64,000 nucleotides of DNA, taken from positions 6,587-70,586 of the forward strand of contig JADGJC010000183.1 of assembly GCA_027596075.1 (NCBI GenBank), given 5' to 3'. The DNA is from Rhizophlyctis rosea. Its lineage: Eukaryota > Chytridiomycota > Chytridiomycetes > Rhizophlyctidales > Rhizophlyctidaceae. The translations under genes and the position numbers were made by a program. Positions 54,524-64,000 of this stretch are shown in pieces. The notes below the pieces were generated by a model. That model saw nothing but the letters and a program-made list of their open reading frames with translations. It was not told the DNA's origin and did not search any database. Numbering within the stretch: the stretch's first letter is position 1; each line of letters opens with the position of its first letter.

Positions 54524-55687
54524 CTACATTTGGAGAAACAAAATATAATGAGCAATCCCTTCAACACTGCCAACCATATGAGAAAGCGTAACACGTACCG
54601 CATAACGAGACTTGCTGTCCTTCTTCACCCTCCACTCCACAAGCCGCCTTACAGGATCAAATCCTTCCTCCTCTCCATAATACCTTAACTGTTCTGCAAT
54701 TCCCACCCAATGATGGTCCCAAAGATGATCCTCAATTTGCCCCCACTCCTTCCCAGCAAAATTGCAGTTGACCGTCTTCGCCTCTCCTGTCTCATTGACT
54801 TTGTATGTCGAACTGCGGCAACGGAAAGACAAGGCCCCAATGTCAATATTGGCTTTCGCGAAGGTCTGCGTGTACCGGGATAAAGATGACGTCACTGAGG
54901 CCCATGCTGCGGTGCGTAAATGTTCCACCAATACGTTGCCGGCACAAATTCTGGTGAGCTGGTCCAAGTAGAAATGGGAGAGGAGTACTTTGTAGATGGC
55001 TTCGGTTGGGCAGGTGACGGGGCCGAGGAGAAGTAATCGAAAGTTCGGGTTTGGGAGGTCTTCGACGGAATACATGAGGGTGTAGCTTTCGTCATCCGCA
55101 ACAATGGAGGAATGGCATTTGAGACGGGCAAGTCCGATATCTTCATTTATGAGGACGACCCTCTCAGGTAGGTAGTATTTGCTTTCCCAAATACCCGGGA
55201 TAGGCTCCAGAGCGACCTCCACCGTGATTGCCGAATGCCTTTGCCACATAGCATATAGATCTGACAAATCATTGAGATAACCTAAGGAGACTTCTGTCCC
55301 GTCCGCATTCATTAACAAGACAGTTTCCCATTTGCACCTGAATCCACTCGCGGTGAAGACGGCATCCTTTACGTCTTGGGAAAACTGTGACCATCCAACA
55401 GGAAGGTACTCCTCGTCGAAGCCTCCCAGAAAATTGTCCCGCGTGATTGTTATGATGTCTTTTCGCGCTTGGCTATCCGAAATAGGGAACGAGAGGGCGA
55501 TGGAGGGTTCAAACCGCTTCAGTATAACGTGGGTGAGGTGGAAGTGGACGGCCCGTTCGAACTCATAGCACACTCGGCGGACGTGAGGAAGCTCGGTCGG
55601 TAGTAGGTAGCGGAGAAGTTGGGCTAAGAGCTCCGGAGGCAACTGTAGTTTGGTTCGGGGTCGAGGTTGTTGCGGTGCTGTCGACAT
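54524..55687 (-). CDS. F-box-like protein, tandem paralogue 1
   Basis: A single long frame of 387 codons. It starts KLQLPPELLAQLLRYLLPTE, an F-box-like helix, then LPHVRRVCYEFERAVHFHL. Shared blocks with the 56396-57532 protein include MNADGTEVSLG, RVVLINEDIGLARLK, CPTEAIYKVLLSHFYLDQL, ANIDIGALSFRC, VNCNFAGKEWGQIEDHLWDH, RYYGEEE and LVEWRVKKDSKSRYA. After SRYA a GTACGT donor occurs at the same place in both genes, so the last 25 codons of the open frame may be intron. The true C-terminus is uncertain. F-box-like start and a long unassigned body suggest an SCF adaptor. Confidence 0.65.
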   Translation of the reverse strand: MSTAPQQPRPRTKLQLPPELLAQLLRYLLPTELPHVRRVCYEFERAVHFHLTHVILKRFEPSIALSFPISDSQARKDIITITRDNFLGGFDEEYLPVGWSQFSQDVKDAVFTASGFRCKWETVLLMNADGTEVSLGYLNDLSDLYAMWQRHSAITVEVALEPIPGIWESKYYLPERVVLINEDIGLARLKCHSSIVADDESYTLMYSVEDLPNPNFRLLLLGPVTCPTEAIYKVLLSHFYLDQLTRICAGNVLVEHLRTAAWASVTSSLSRYTQTFAKANIDIGALSFRCRSSTYKVNETGEAKTVNCNFAGKEWGQIEDHLWDHHWVGIAEQLRYYGEEEGFDPVRRLVEWRVKKDSKSRYAVRVTLSHMVGSVEGIAHYILFLQM

Positions 55688-56395
55688 TGCTGGCTACGTC
55701 CAGTGTTTCTGTTAGGAGAATTTTTTCAGTTATTTTAAAGCGTTCGTAGGTTGAGTAGCGTTCTGCAATAAGCGGCTCCTCGCGCACCTTCAATTTGCGG
55801 TACACTAGGTATAAGTATCTGGTTTCGCGCAACTTATTGGCTTTCGGATCTGAGCACCTGCTGGTCCGTCACCGCCCTGTTGAAAGATGAGGGGAAGGAC
55901 TTAGTTTGAGAGTCGAATCTCGATGAGGGAATTTGTGGCGCCGGTTCCAGCCGACGCGTTGGATAACATGGGAGCGTCTTTCTCACAGTTGTAATTGATG
56001 GACAAACGGACTTGACATGGATATCTGAATCCTTCCGGCAATCTCCACGAGGGACTCGGCCGTTGGAGAAATGACTCTGGCCGCAATATGGAAGAAGAAG
56101 GTTGAGGCTTTACCTTGATTAGATAGTTCGAATAGGAACTTTGGTAAATCATCACCAAACCCTCCATGAGATTCGCATGCACAGCATCTGCCATGATAAC
56201 AACATTATTGCGACTCTGTAGGGCACAGCATGCTACGCATTCCTTTGACAAATCTGAGCTGATGCTATCTAACACCCTCCCAGGCTCCACTCTCATTGCC
56301 CAACCACAAACGACCGCACAATCCATGATTGACAGTAGTCTTTCTGAAATGAAATCACGGAAGTTTCGACTGGGTTGGGAGATTCACAATCAGTA
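55688..56395 (-). other. Intergenic, with possible 3' exon of the 57532 gene
   Basis: The minus-strand frame 55901-56326 contains protein-like sequence (VVCGWAMRVEPGRVLDSISS, NNVVIMADAVHANLMEGLVM) ending at a GTAAAG near 56115. It may be a second exon of the gene above, but the phase of the GTACGT donor (0) does not fit the best acceptor (needs 1). Confidence 0.3.
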
Positions 56396-57532
56396 TCAGT
56401 GAGGACTCTGAACTTCAGCGCAACTTGACAGACGTACATTATAGCGAGACTTGTTGTCCTTCTTCACCCTCCACTCCACTAACAATCCCAAAGCCCCAAG
56501 CACGTCCTCCTCTCCATAATACACAAACCGTGCCGCAACTTCCCGCGAATGCCGATATCTTAACATGTGATCTTTCATCTCCTTCCACGTCTTCCCCGCG
56601 CAGTTGCAAGTTTCCGCCACCCACCCCAACCCAGATCGATATTTGGAGATTGTGCCACAGCAACGGAAAGACAGATCACCCATGTTGATGTTTGCTTCGG
56701 CAAAGGCTTGACAGTACTGTGCGACAGCTGAGTTGAATGACGCTCTGACCTGTGAGCTTTTTTTGAGATTCGACAGGATTTGATCAAGGCGGGCACGATA
56801 AAGATGGGAGAGGAGTACTTTGTAGATTGCTTCCGTCCCGCAGGTGAATGAAGTGGTCGTGAGTAATGTGTGTTTTCTGGACGCGAAATGATGGTTCGGG
56901 GCTGGGAGTGCGGTGAAGGAGTACGTGAGGGTGTAGGTATTGTCTTCTCCTACAATCGAAGTGCTGTCTCTGATGTGCGCGAGTCCAATGTCCTCATTCA
57001 TGAGGAAGATGCGATGTGGTAACTCGTTCTTATTCGACGCACCCTCGATAGAAACCAGCGCCGCCTCTACCGACATTTTCGAATCACTCGGCCATACAGC
57101 ATATGGCATTGAATTCCCACCACCATCCAGGGAGACTTCTGTTCCATCCGCATTCACCGCCATTTGCATCTCCCATGTCCACTCCCATCCACCATCTCTA
57201 ACAGCTGTATCCTTCACGTTTACGGTCCGATTTTGAATCCTGTCGGGAAGTAACGGTTTGAAGCGAGCAATGAAAGCGGACGGAGCGACGTTGATGATGT
57301 GTTGATAGGAGTAAATGTCCGCACGTGCAAGTGTGAGCTTCAGCAAGAACTTGTACCGCTTGCGGGTGACGCAGATAAGGTAGAAGTGGACGGCTCTTTC
57401 GAATTCGTAACACACCCTGCGGACGTTTGGAAGGACGTTTGGTTCTAAATAGCTGAGAACCTCGGCCAAGAGCTCCGGAAGGAGCGCTATTCTTGTTCTG
57501 GTGTGCTGTTTCATGAGTACTGGAGCGGACAT
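56396..57532 (-). CDS. F-box-like protein, tandem paralogue 2
   Basis: A single long frame of 378 codons, about 40-45% similar by eye to the 54524-55687 protein and in the same orientation 700 bp upstream. It starts RIALLPELLAEVLSYLEPNV, an F-box-like helix, then LPNVRRVCYEFERAVHFYL. Later blocks: VNADGTEVSLDGG, RIFLMNEDIGLAHI, CGTEAIYKVLLSHLYRARL, ANINMGDLSFRCC, CNCAGKTWKEMKDHMLRY, VYYGEED and LVEWRVKKDNKSRYN. A GTACGT donor follows SRYN, as in the paralogue, so the final codons may be intronic. The CNCAGK/CNFAGK element with nearby His and Cys may be a small metal site; that is inference. Confidence 0.65.
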   Translation of the reverse strand: MSAPVLMKQHTRTRIALLPELLAEVLSYLEPNVLPNVRRVCYEFERAVHFYLICVTRKRYKFLLKLTLARADIYSYQHIINVAPSAFIARFKPLLPDRIQNRTVNVKDTAVRDGGWEWTWEMQMAVNADGTEVSLDGGGNSMPYAVWPSDSKMSVEAALVSIEGASNKNELPHRIFLMNEDIGLAHIRDSTSIVGEDNTYTLTYSFTALPAPNHHFASRKHTLLTTTSFTCGTEAIYKVLLSHLYRARLDQILSNLKKSSQVRASFNSAVAQYCQAFAEANINMGDLSFRCCGTISKYRSGLGWVAETCNCAGKTWKEMKDHMLRYRHSREVAARFVYYGEEDVLGALGLLVEWRVKKDNKSRYNVRLSSCAEVQSPH

Positions 57533-57952
57533 GGCGACCAGAACTCTGTAGTAGTGGAAGCGAAGTCAACAGCGTCAATATGTGGATCTCAGCTGGTTCG
57601 CTGGACCAATCCGTATACTTCCGCGCACCTGTTTTCGCAGTGGACCAGGTATTGAATTGTAGATCGCCCCTCGGCCACGCGTGAACCAAAAGCTCTCTTT
57701 AGACGGACCAAGCATCCCAAAGTTGCCGATGTGAAAAAAGGCAGCAATGACAGAGCAGTGAGAAAGCATCAGCGCACGTCGCATCGCCCGACGGCACGGC
57801 TGGCTGGCTGGCTAGTGACTAGTCACATTTGATGACTCATCCACACGCCAGTCTCTCGAGTCTCAACACATCATAAATTTAGGTACTTAGCTTCTCCCCT
57901 CAACTTCCTTCCCTGTTCCTTCCCCAACATTTCCGCAGGCAACATCTTCACA
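57533..57952. other. Divergent promoter region
   Basis: A GGCTGGCTGGCTGG tetranucleotide repeat lies near 57799-57812, with a palindrome-like CTAGTGACTAGTCAC next to it. No gene seen. Confidence 0.45.
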
Positions 57953-58192
57953 ATGCCCGTTATCCCAACACACAACGACCCCCCACCACCCACCTCCTCC
58001 CCTCACACCCGTCCCCCACCACCCACCTCCGACGAAGAAGACCCCTTTACAGCCCGCATAAAACGCTCCGGATGCTTCGCAGAACACGAAAAACTCCAAG
58101 ACTGCTACTACGACAAAAAGGACTGGCGCGCATGCAAAGAGGAGATGGAGGCGTTTCGGAAGTGTTTTGCGTCTAAGCAGGACGCTAAGTAG
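57953..58192 (+). CDS. COA4: COA4-like twin CX9C cytochrome c oxidase assembly protein
   Basis: Single exon, 79 residues. After a Pro/Thr-rich start come DEEDPFTARIKRSGCFAEHE and a CHCH fold with two C-x9-C pairs (CFAEHEKLQDC; CKEEMEAFRKC) around the helix turn CYYDKKDWRAC. The DPxxxxIxRSGC element and DWRxC identify the COA4/CHCHD8 group. These proteins are imported into the mitochondrial intermembrane space by Mia40 through disulphide formation and are needed for cytochrome c oxidase assembly. The ATG at 57953 is in good context (CACAATGCC). Confidence 0.88.
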   Translation: MPVIPTHNDPPPPTSSPHTRPPPPTSDEEDPFTARIKRSGCFAEHEKLQDCYYDKKDWRACKEEMEAFRKCFASKQDAK

Positions 58193-58730
58193 AGCGACCG
58201 ATAAAATGGCTGGGTGTTAAAAGTTTAAGGTACAAGCGGGAAAGCTGGAGAAATTCAAATTGGTTTTGGGCCCCTGCTGACATTTGCACGTCTGAAGGGC
58301 CTAGCTTTGTGAATAGCAACATATACATGTACATACTCAACACGTTTTCATTGCAACACCACCATCCTCGCAATGTTCTTTGATGCGGCACATCGACGTA
58401 TCTCCGTCAGTGGAATAATCCTTTCACCCACTTTGTTAGTAATCAAACCCGGGAGCGACATCCTCTTCGCCAAGCTTGCAAAGACATGGCATCTCTACTC
58501 AATTGCGCGGAGAGGAACGTCCGAGCCACAGGACAATGCGCTACATCTGCTATATGTGTTGCTGAATCTATCTCCAAACCTTACACGACAGACTCCGTGA
58601 CGAATCAATCAATTAGTCCGTCCTTCAAGCATATATTACCACGAGTAAGGGAATAAGCTCCCAGAATAAGCTCCCTAAGTAGCAGAACAGCAGATTATCA
58701 TAACTTATCTATCAAACCCCCCTCCTCCAT
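58193..58730. other. Intergenic between converging genes
   Basis: 3' flanks of COA4 and AIF genes. A direct repeat (GGAATAAGCTCCC-like) occurs near 58648-58674. No gene seen. Confidence 0.45.
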
Positions 58731-61482
58731 CTACGAATGCACATTGAAAAGCGTGACAAGGTCATTAATGTCGCTGTACGCTTTTCCCTTTTTGATAATA
58801 TCCCGTGCAACGTCGACCTTCCCAAGCAAGTTCCACATCAAAATACCAACTGTCATTCACCACGAGAAATCAGCGTCAGTTGCGACGCGTCAGCGCTAAC
58901 GAATTGGAAAGGTGCTAGTTGGCCAACGGGAAACTCACCAATCTTCTTCTTCTTATCCATGTAAAACACCACTCCCTTCCCATACTGTTCATCCAACTTC
59001 CCATCCTTTTTCGATGCTGGTGGTGCATCCGCCGACACCTTCACCTTCTCGTTTCCTTTTGCCCATACGCCAACCGTTGGTGCGTTGGCGTCGATGTTGC
59101 CTACGGCCTCCTAATGATAATCTGGTTGAGGAATTGTGCATCATAGGGTCACATCAAACACGCGCAACTCACGTAAGCAATATTCGGTCCCAAATCACTC
59201 CAGAACATAGGTTGGTGATTATACGGTTTCTGCAAAGGAACAAAATGGTTCGTGGATCCCCACAGAAATGTAAACAAACGACGGACCGAAATATAAACAA
59301 AACAGACCTTGTCTCCAACCATGTTAGCTCCCGCCCTTTGCCCGCTAGCAACCGCATGATCGTAGTGCTCCACACGACGCCGTCCGAGAGCAATGTCATG
59401 GTACGACGTAACATCCCCGGCCGCGAAAACATTTCCTCGGGCTTCAAGCTCCGCATTGACTGTAACATGACGTCAAGCAATGTCATGCAAAAAAAAGGAT
59501 CGTCCGGATTTCTAACTCACCCAAGATGCCTCCCCGCTTCTCATCAAGCTCCAATCCTGCCTCTTCCGCCAAATCCTGCACCAAGCAATTAACACCAAGC
59601 ACATTCCCATAAATCTGTCAAGAGCACATACCACAGCGGGCTTGATTCCCACAGCCAAAACTACGTGGTCGGCAACGACCTTCGTGTCATCATTTAGCAC
59701 CACCCTGACTTTGCCCTTCTCCGCCGCCTCGAATGATCCAACTTGCGTTTTCGGTCGAACGTCCACACCCTCTGCAAGGAAAACATCAATATTCGCTCGT
59801 CTCACGGTCTCGATCAGCACCCGCCAAAACCCACCTTGTTTCAGCTTCTCCGTTGTCCATTTTGTCAAGTACTTCGGGAAGATCTGCCCCATGTTGCCCT
59901 CCTCCGGGAACACCTGCACAACCTTCAATTTGCTACCCTTAGCTGCAGGGGACTCAAAATTATAAGTGTCGCCTCGTTCGCACTGTCCATGGACGAGACC
60001 AGTATTCACCTTTCTGCGCAAGTGCTACGGCCAATTCACTACCCAAAAATCCGCCACCCACAACTACAATGGTCTTCTCTCCTGTTGCTAGACTGTCGAG
60101 CTTCTTGAAATCATCAATCTAATCGAGGGCGCTCAATAAGTTTCAATAGTGATTTATAGTAAATCGTTGGAAAGCTCACCCCACGGTACGTGGTGATCTT
60201 GCGTTGGACATCGGCTGGTAGGGATTTTGCTTGAGGTAATCTGCATTCATCACCGATTCATCAGGAAATGTTTCCGTGCATTTTGACGTCCACCAGAACA
60301 TACGTTTTCGGAACTCCACCTGTGGCCAACCTATTCCCATTTTAGTAAATACGGCAGATCGTACATACATACTAGATGAACATGCACTCACAAGATCTTC
60401 GAGTATTTGATCTTCCTTCCATTGTCCAACTGTACTAATTGCTCATCCACGTCTAGATGTGTAACCTGAGCATCCTTGATCCATCGTACTTTGCTAGCGT
60501 CGTCGACTGGTTTAGAAAGGGCAGTTTCGATCTGTGCAGGTTGTACTAGCTCATAAGAATCTGAGGGGGATAAAGCGGTCAACTTTCCGATGTTTTGACG
60601 AATGTATCAATGAGAGGTAAACCTTTGGGCATCAAGAAAACACTATAGATTGGACACATTGGTGAATGTCAATACTTCTTCGATGTCATGATGAACGAAC
60701 TCACCTCCGCTCATTGCCTTGCCAGTCCTTGAAACTGAGCTCTTTCTTATTTACAGGGTTGAACCACAGCTCCTTCGATAATGGTGGGCGTTCATATGGC
60801 GCGTGCGACTAAAGACATCAAGACTGAGAAAACCATTCGACAAAGATGATATGAGTAAGTCGACATTCGATTACCTCCGCTCCGATGATGAGAATGTTCG
60901 CGTCCGGCTCTTTTTCCTTGATGGCCTAAGTCCGGAAGGTAAGGCCCACCCCGTTTTGACCAGCTGCAGCGAACACAACGAACGTACCTGCATGGCATAG
61001 TACGAGGCAGTACCCGCGCCGACCAAGACATATGTCACTTCAGGAATGACTTTTTGAGGCGGGAGCTTAACAGCCGGCTTCGGCTTCGGCTCTTCGGATT
61101 GACGCGTGTCTGCTTTTGCTGATGATGACGAGCTGGTGGTTGCTGAAGAAGTAAGGGATTTCACTGTTTTGACCGCGTCCCTTGGGTCGCTTTCTGTCAA
61201 TTTCCAGAAGACAGGACCCAAAATGGCGGCGGCAAAAAGAAGGTAGGCTTGGTTCCTGTGGTCGTTACGAGAGTAGGCTTGGTTCCTGTGGTCGTTACGA
61301 GAGTGCTTTGAGGGCGTTTCAGTGTTATGCGAGTCGTGGTGAGAGTCATGGTGGCCGGACGCAAAGGATCTCTGGGCGAGCTTGGTGCAAGAGGGTTGGG
61401 GGACAGCCCGTCTCAGAGCCGACGCGTGAGGCCGAGCCAAAGGCCCCCGTGCGGATAAAGCGGTCCTAAGGAGCGCGGACAT
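58731..61482 (-). CDS. Apoptosis-inducing factor (AIF/AIFM1-type mitochondrial flavoprotein)
   Basis: Fifteen exons (60988-61482, 60875-60925, 60705-60808, 60623-60642, 60392-60560, 60304-60330, 60180-60240, 60010-60118, 59835-59942, 59632-59771, 59521-59575, 59308-59459, 59173-59229, 58939-59110, 58731-58849) total 613 codons in phase. The N-terminus is a mitochondrial presequence ([20 protein letters not shown]) followed by one membrane segment ([16 protein letters not shown]). The FAD fold: [41 protein letters not shown]. The NAD fold: [41 protein letters not shown]-terminal: [52 protein letters not shown] and the AIF-specific [11 protein letters not shown]. The family reduces with NADH, supports respiratory-chain biogenesis and can trigger DNA fragmentation. 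Exons 4 (20 nt) and 6 (27 nt) are micro-exons. Confidence 0.93.
61243..61302. repeat. 30-bp perfect tandem duplication in AIF exon 1
   Basis: Unit starting GTAGGCTTGGTTCCTGTGG, 61243-61272 and 61273-61302. It duplicates [10 protein letters not shown] in the protein just before the membrane segment and keeps the frame. Confidence 0.9.
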
Positions 61483-61841
61483 GGCAGAGGATGAGACAGA
61501 ATGTGCCTGCCGTAGTGAAGATGGAAGGTGGGGGGAAATGGAAAAGAGTGTTGCACCCAATTTTAGATCAGAAATCGATTCCGAGCTTTCGGTGATAATG
61601 ATGAAGTGCTGTGGCTTACCATGAGGTTGGTACCCGTCATGACTCACAATGACAAGCTGGAACGCGCAATTCCCCAATCTAAATTCGACGCGTCAAGCAT
61701 TTCCTCCTCGAAAATTCTCTCAACATAGTTGAACAACAGCATTCCCATATATAAAGCGTGTAGCATTCAAACCCTTCCGCATATCCACGGAACACCTCTT
61801 GGCAACATATTTACCTTGACGCCCCCAAGTTAACTCTCCAA
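61483..61841. other. Bidirectional promoter region
   Basis: A 359-bp gap between the divergent AIF and bestrophin genes. CATATATAAAG near 61747 is a possible TATA element for the plus-strand gene. No ORF of note. Confidence 0.5.
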
Positions 61842-63603
61842 ATGGACACTAGTCACGAACGTACGCGGTGGCAGAGACGAAAATCCGTTCAAGCCTGTCA
61901 CTCACTTCTGTATGTCGCGCTCGTGTGTGCATAAGTGGGGCAGTGCTTCTGAACAACCCTTCATAGAAGCTTTGACTTCACCTATACACAATCACTAGCA
62001 AAGGCCCTCCGCTATCGAGATACCATCATACCAAAAATCATACCTATCATAGTGATACTATGCAGCTGGTCAGCCTTTATTGTTTACCTTTACCGGCATC
62101 TGGGCTACCAACTGGCCATAGAAGAAAAGTAGGTGCGTTGCTCCTATTCTGCATGTATCATGCACATGTGTGTGGCGACTGATTATTGTTTCAGAATGAT
62201 ATCAATAATGGGTGTTGCATTAGCCATGATACTTGCGTTCCGCACAAATCGAGGGTTTGATCGTTATTGGCATGGGGCACAGTTGTGGACAACGCTTGCG
62301 ACGCAGGTATGTTTACAGCACTCTCTCCTCCCTTCCGGTATTTAAAATACGAGCCTCTCAATGATACATGCATTTCGCAGATCAGAAATCTAAGCCGACT
62401 GATATGGAATGGCATCAGCACACCAACCCCAGCCCATCGCGAAGAAAAACTCCAAATAATGAAACTCCTCCTGGGTGTAGCCATCGCCACCAAATACGCC
62501 CTGCGTGGGCAAAATCCCCGGCACCAAACAGAATTCACGCGTCTCCTACCAAAATACACATCCCCATCCTATCGCTCGAGTCTCGTTGACCTCCATCCAC
62601 CACCTCCAGACTCAATACGGCTTACCGATTCACCTGAGGCATCACCATCTCCTGAACCCGAACCATCTGAAAGCAAGACAACACTTCTCACACCACCTCA
62701 ATCTCGGCCATTGTCACGGTTGAAAACAGATGCAGCACTCGCCGAGTCACCCTTATCTCCATTTCTGACTGTGGAACGCTCTTCCTTATACCGGCGCTCG
62801 CAGTCCTCAAATCTGCTTCAAGTCAAGCAGCAACCATACGGCATGGTAATCAATGTTCCACTGGACGTGATTCACAGGATCAGTGCTTATGTTCGACGAC
62901 AACGCAAGGAAAGTCTTGTGGACGCGGAGGATAACCCTTCTATCAATAGTGCTGTGGGGAGCATGATTGATGCTGTGACAAAGTTTGAGCAGGTCAGCAT
63001 GCAAGATAGTTTGCATTTTCCGAAGCCGGTGGCACGGGTGTGGAAGGTTACTGAAACGGCGTTTGAAACAACAGATCCTATATGTTCCAGTACCAAGGTC
63101 ATACGACGTGCACCTAAAGCAGATCTTGTTATTGTATTTCCTGGCGCTGCCATTCCAGCTGGTACGACAGCTTGGATGGGCGTTGGTGTTTGTCACTTTC
63201 GTGGCTTCTCTAGCATATTTTGGTGCTGATGCAATAGGTGAGTTATACGGAGGGTACCATACTGCATTCAACAAGCTTCACTGACAGAATCCTCGTATGC
63301 AGCGGCAGAGATTGAAGAGCCTTTTGGGATGGATCAGGTGCGTGGGGGTTGATTTGCAGTGTCTCTGGCGGGTGATCTGATTCCTCTTCCAATAGAATGA
63401 TTTGCCGATCGATTACTTCTGTGAGAAGCTGAGAGAAGATATTGAGTAAGTTTGATAAAATGTTCATAGTAAGAGCGGACAATGGCTAATTTACGTCCGT
63501 TCCGACTAGGTACATAATGGACTCCCAATTGGAAGTCGATGACGATGACGATGAAGGGATCACATTTGATGCTGGTAGCTCAGAAACCAAAAAGGACATA
63601 TAA
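61842..63603 (+). CDS. Bestrophin-family (RFP-TM) chloride channel
   Basis: Eight exons (61842-61909, 61970-62128, 62195-62306, 62381-62992, 63075-63237, 63288-63337, 63396-63445, 63510-63603) give 435 residues in phase. Membrane segments: IIPIIVILCSWSAFIVYLY, MISIMGVALAMILAF, and LGWALVFVTFVASLAYFGAD. Family marks: ALRYRDTIIPKI, AFRTNRGFDRYWHGAQLW, IRNLSRLIW, VPRSYDVHLKQILLLYFLAL, AEIEEPFGMDQNDLPID. Fungal bestrophins act as anion channels in plasma or organelle membranes. A Ser/Pro-rich cytosolic loop of about 100 residues (near residues 160-260) is inserted between membrane halves, longer than in bacterial proteins, and the tail is acidic (EVDDDDDEG). Confidence 0.9.
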
Positions 63604-63672
63604 TGTGAGGAAGGTCTATACCCTATTGAACTGGCAAAAATACTGTACTTTCTAGTGAAAGAAGAATGTCTT

Positions 63673-64000
63673 CTATTGGTCCGACTGCTGTTTACTCAAA
63701 TGAGCCGCCCGTGACTTCATTTTGACAAGTTCTACGATCATTTTGTTGTACGGCACATCGATGCCGTGCTTTTGTGCTTGGTGGACTATGTATCCGTTTA
63801 TGTAGTATATTTCTGTGTCTGTAAAATGGGCCGTGTCAACGATTGGTTTGGAAAGGGCGTGTTCCGATGGTTTGTAGGTTCGAATTCAAAACGCAAGGGG
63901 CAGGGTTGGTTGAAATAACATACTTGCTTTGCCGGCCAATACATCTTGAAGCATGGAGCTTCGGTTTTGTGCCGTCTTGCGAACGACATCCCAGACCACC
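63673..64000 (-). CDS. 2-dehydropantoate 2-reductase, 3' part only
   Basis: Exon 63673-63818 is joined to an exon from 63924 that runs off the window. The product end reads VVRKTAQNRSSMLQDVLAGK, then NTEIYYINGYIVHQAQKHGI and DVPYNKMIVELVKMKSRAA. This is the C-terminal helical domain of ketopantoate reductases (ApbA/PanE C domain), with the S-S-M-L-Q-D and T-E-I-x-x-I-N-G signatures. The enzyme reduces 2-dehydropantoate to pantoate with NADPH for pantothenate and CoA synthesis. The 105-nt intron is phase 1. The unspliced minus-strand ORF at 63798-63989 is a shadow. The N-terminal Rossmann domain lies outside the window. Confidence 0.8.

Noticed and set aside
55563..55832. Minus-strand 89-codon ORF overlapping the start of a F-box-like gene
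   Set aside because: It covers the leader and first codons of the 55687 gene in another frame and lacks its own features.
1..64000. CRISPR arrays, operons, bacterial-type terminators
   Set aside because: No regularly spaced repeats; gene structure is intron-rich and eukaryotic.

Overview
The window is nuclear DNA of a filamentous or zoosporic fungus. Almost every gene is broken by short GT-AG introns (about 40-150 nt, up to 14 in one gene), and the recognisable products are eukaryotic and largely fungal: Dus1, AP180/CALM, a VPS9-domain RAB GEF, URC4/DUF1688, a Derlin-like protein, a GH5 sterylglucosidase-type enzyme, COA4, AIF and a fungal bestrophin. The mix (secreted CBM18-like protein, many F-box-like genes, an amoebozoan-type Myb-like protein) suggests an early-diverging fungus such as a chytrid. 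That placement is inference; no marker gene is present. Exon models were built by hand from splice sites, reading phase and family resemblance. Those described as phase-consistent give an exact multiple of three.

0-14.6 kb is accessory DNA. A tandem pair of membrane-anchored F-box-like genes (the first carries an in-frame stop) is followed by a small coiled-coil gene. Then comes a cluster of one divergent F-box-like family at 4.8-13.6 kb. Two members look intact (6968-8408 minus, 9099-10448 plus); the others are truncated, frameshifted or fragments. Family members share a phase-1 intron at the same place, and an upstream element (gene-sense core AACCTGTCAAA) lies about 125-180 bp before four starts.

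14.6-28.4 kb is a dense housekeeping block: Myb-like protein, Dus1, AP180, a small protein, a secreted Thr/Pro-rich protein and a VPS9 protein. 28.4-36.9 kb mixes small genes, a repeat-bearing gene-poor stretch (inverted repeat partner of 14.1 kb, tRNA-like remnant), an F-box-like gene, a two-domain CBM18-like secreted protein, an 11-exon WD40 gene, a 10-N assembly gap with long G runs, and a frameshifted F-box/ankyrin gene.

36.9-50.4 kb holds URC4, a coiled-coil gene with a probable homopolymer frameshift, another F-box-like gene, a METTL21-type methyltransferase divergent from a Derlin-like gene, a GH5 enzyme ending in a CaaX-like box, and an acyltransferase-3-type gene without a visible N-terminal half. 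50.4-64 kb holds the most striking gene, a protein of about 742 residues built from 11 Myb/SANT-like repeats behind a presequence-like N-terminus. It is followed by two paralogous F-box-like genes, COA4, a 15-exon AIF gene divergent from a bestrophin gene, and the 3' end of a ketopantoate reductase gene.

The genes do not form one pathway. Two themes recur: mitochondrial functions (COA4, AIF, possibly the SANT-repeat protein) and about eleven F-box-like genes or remnants in 64 kb, which points to local expansion and decay of substrate-adaptor-like genes.
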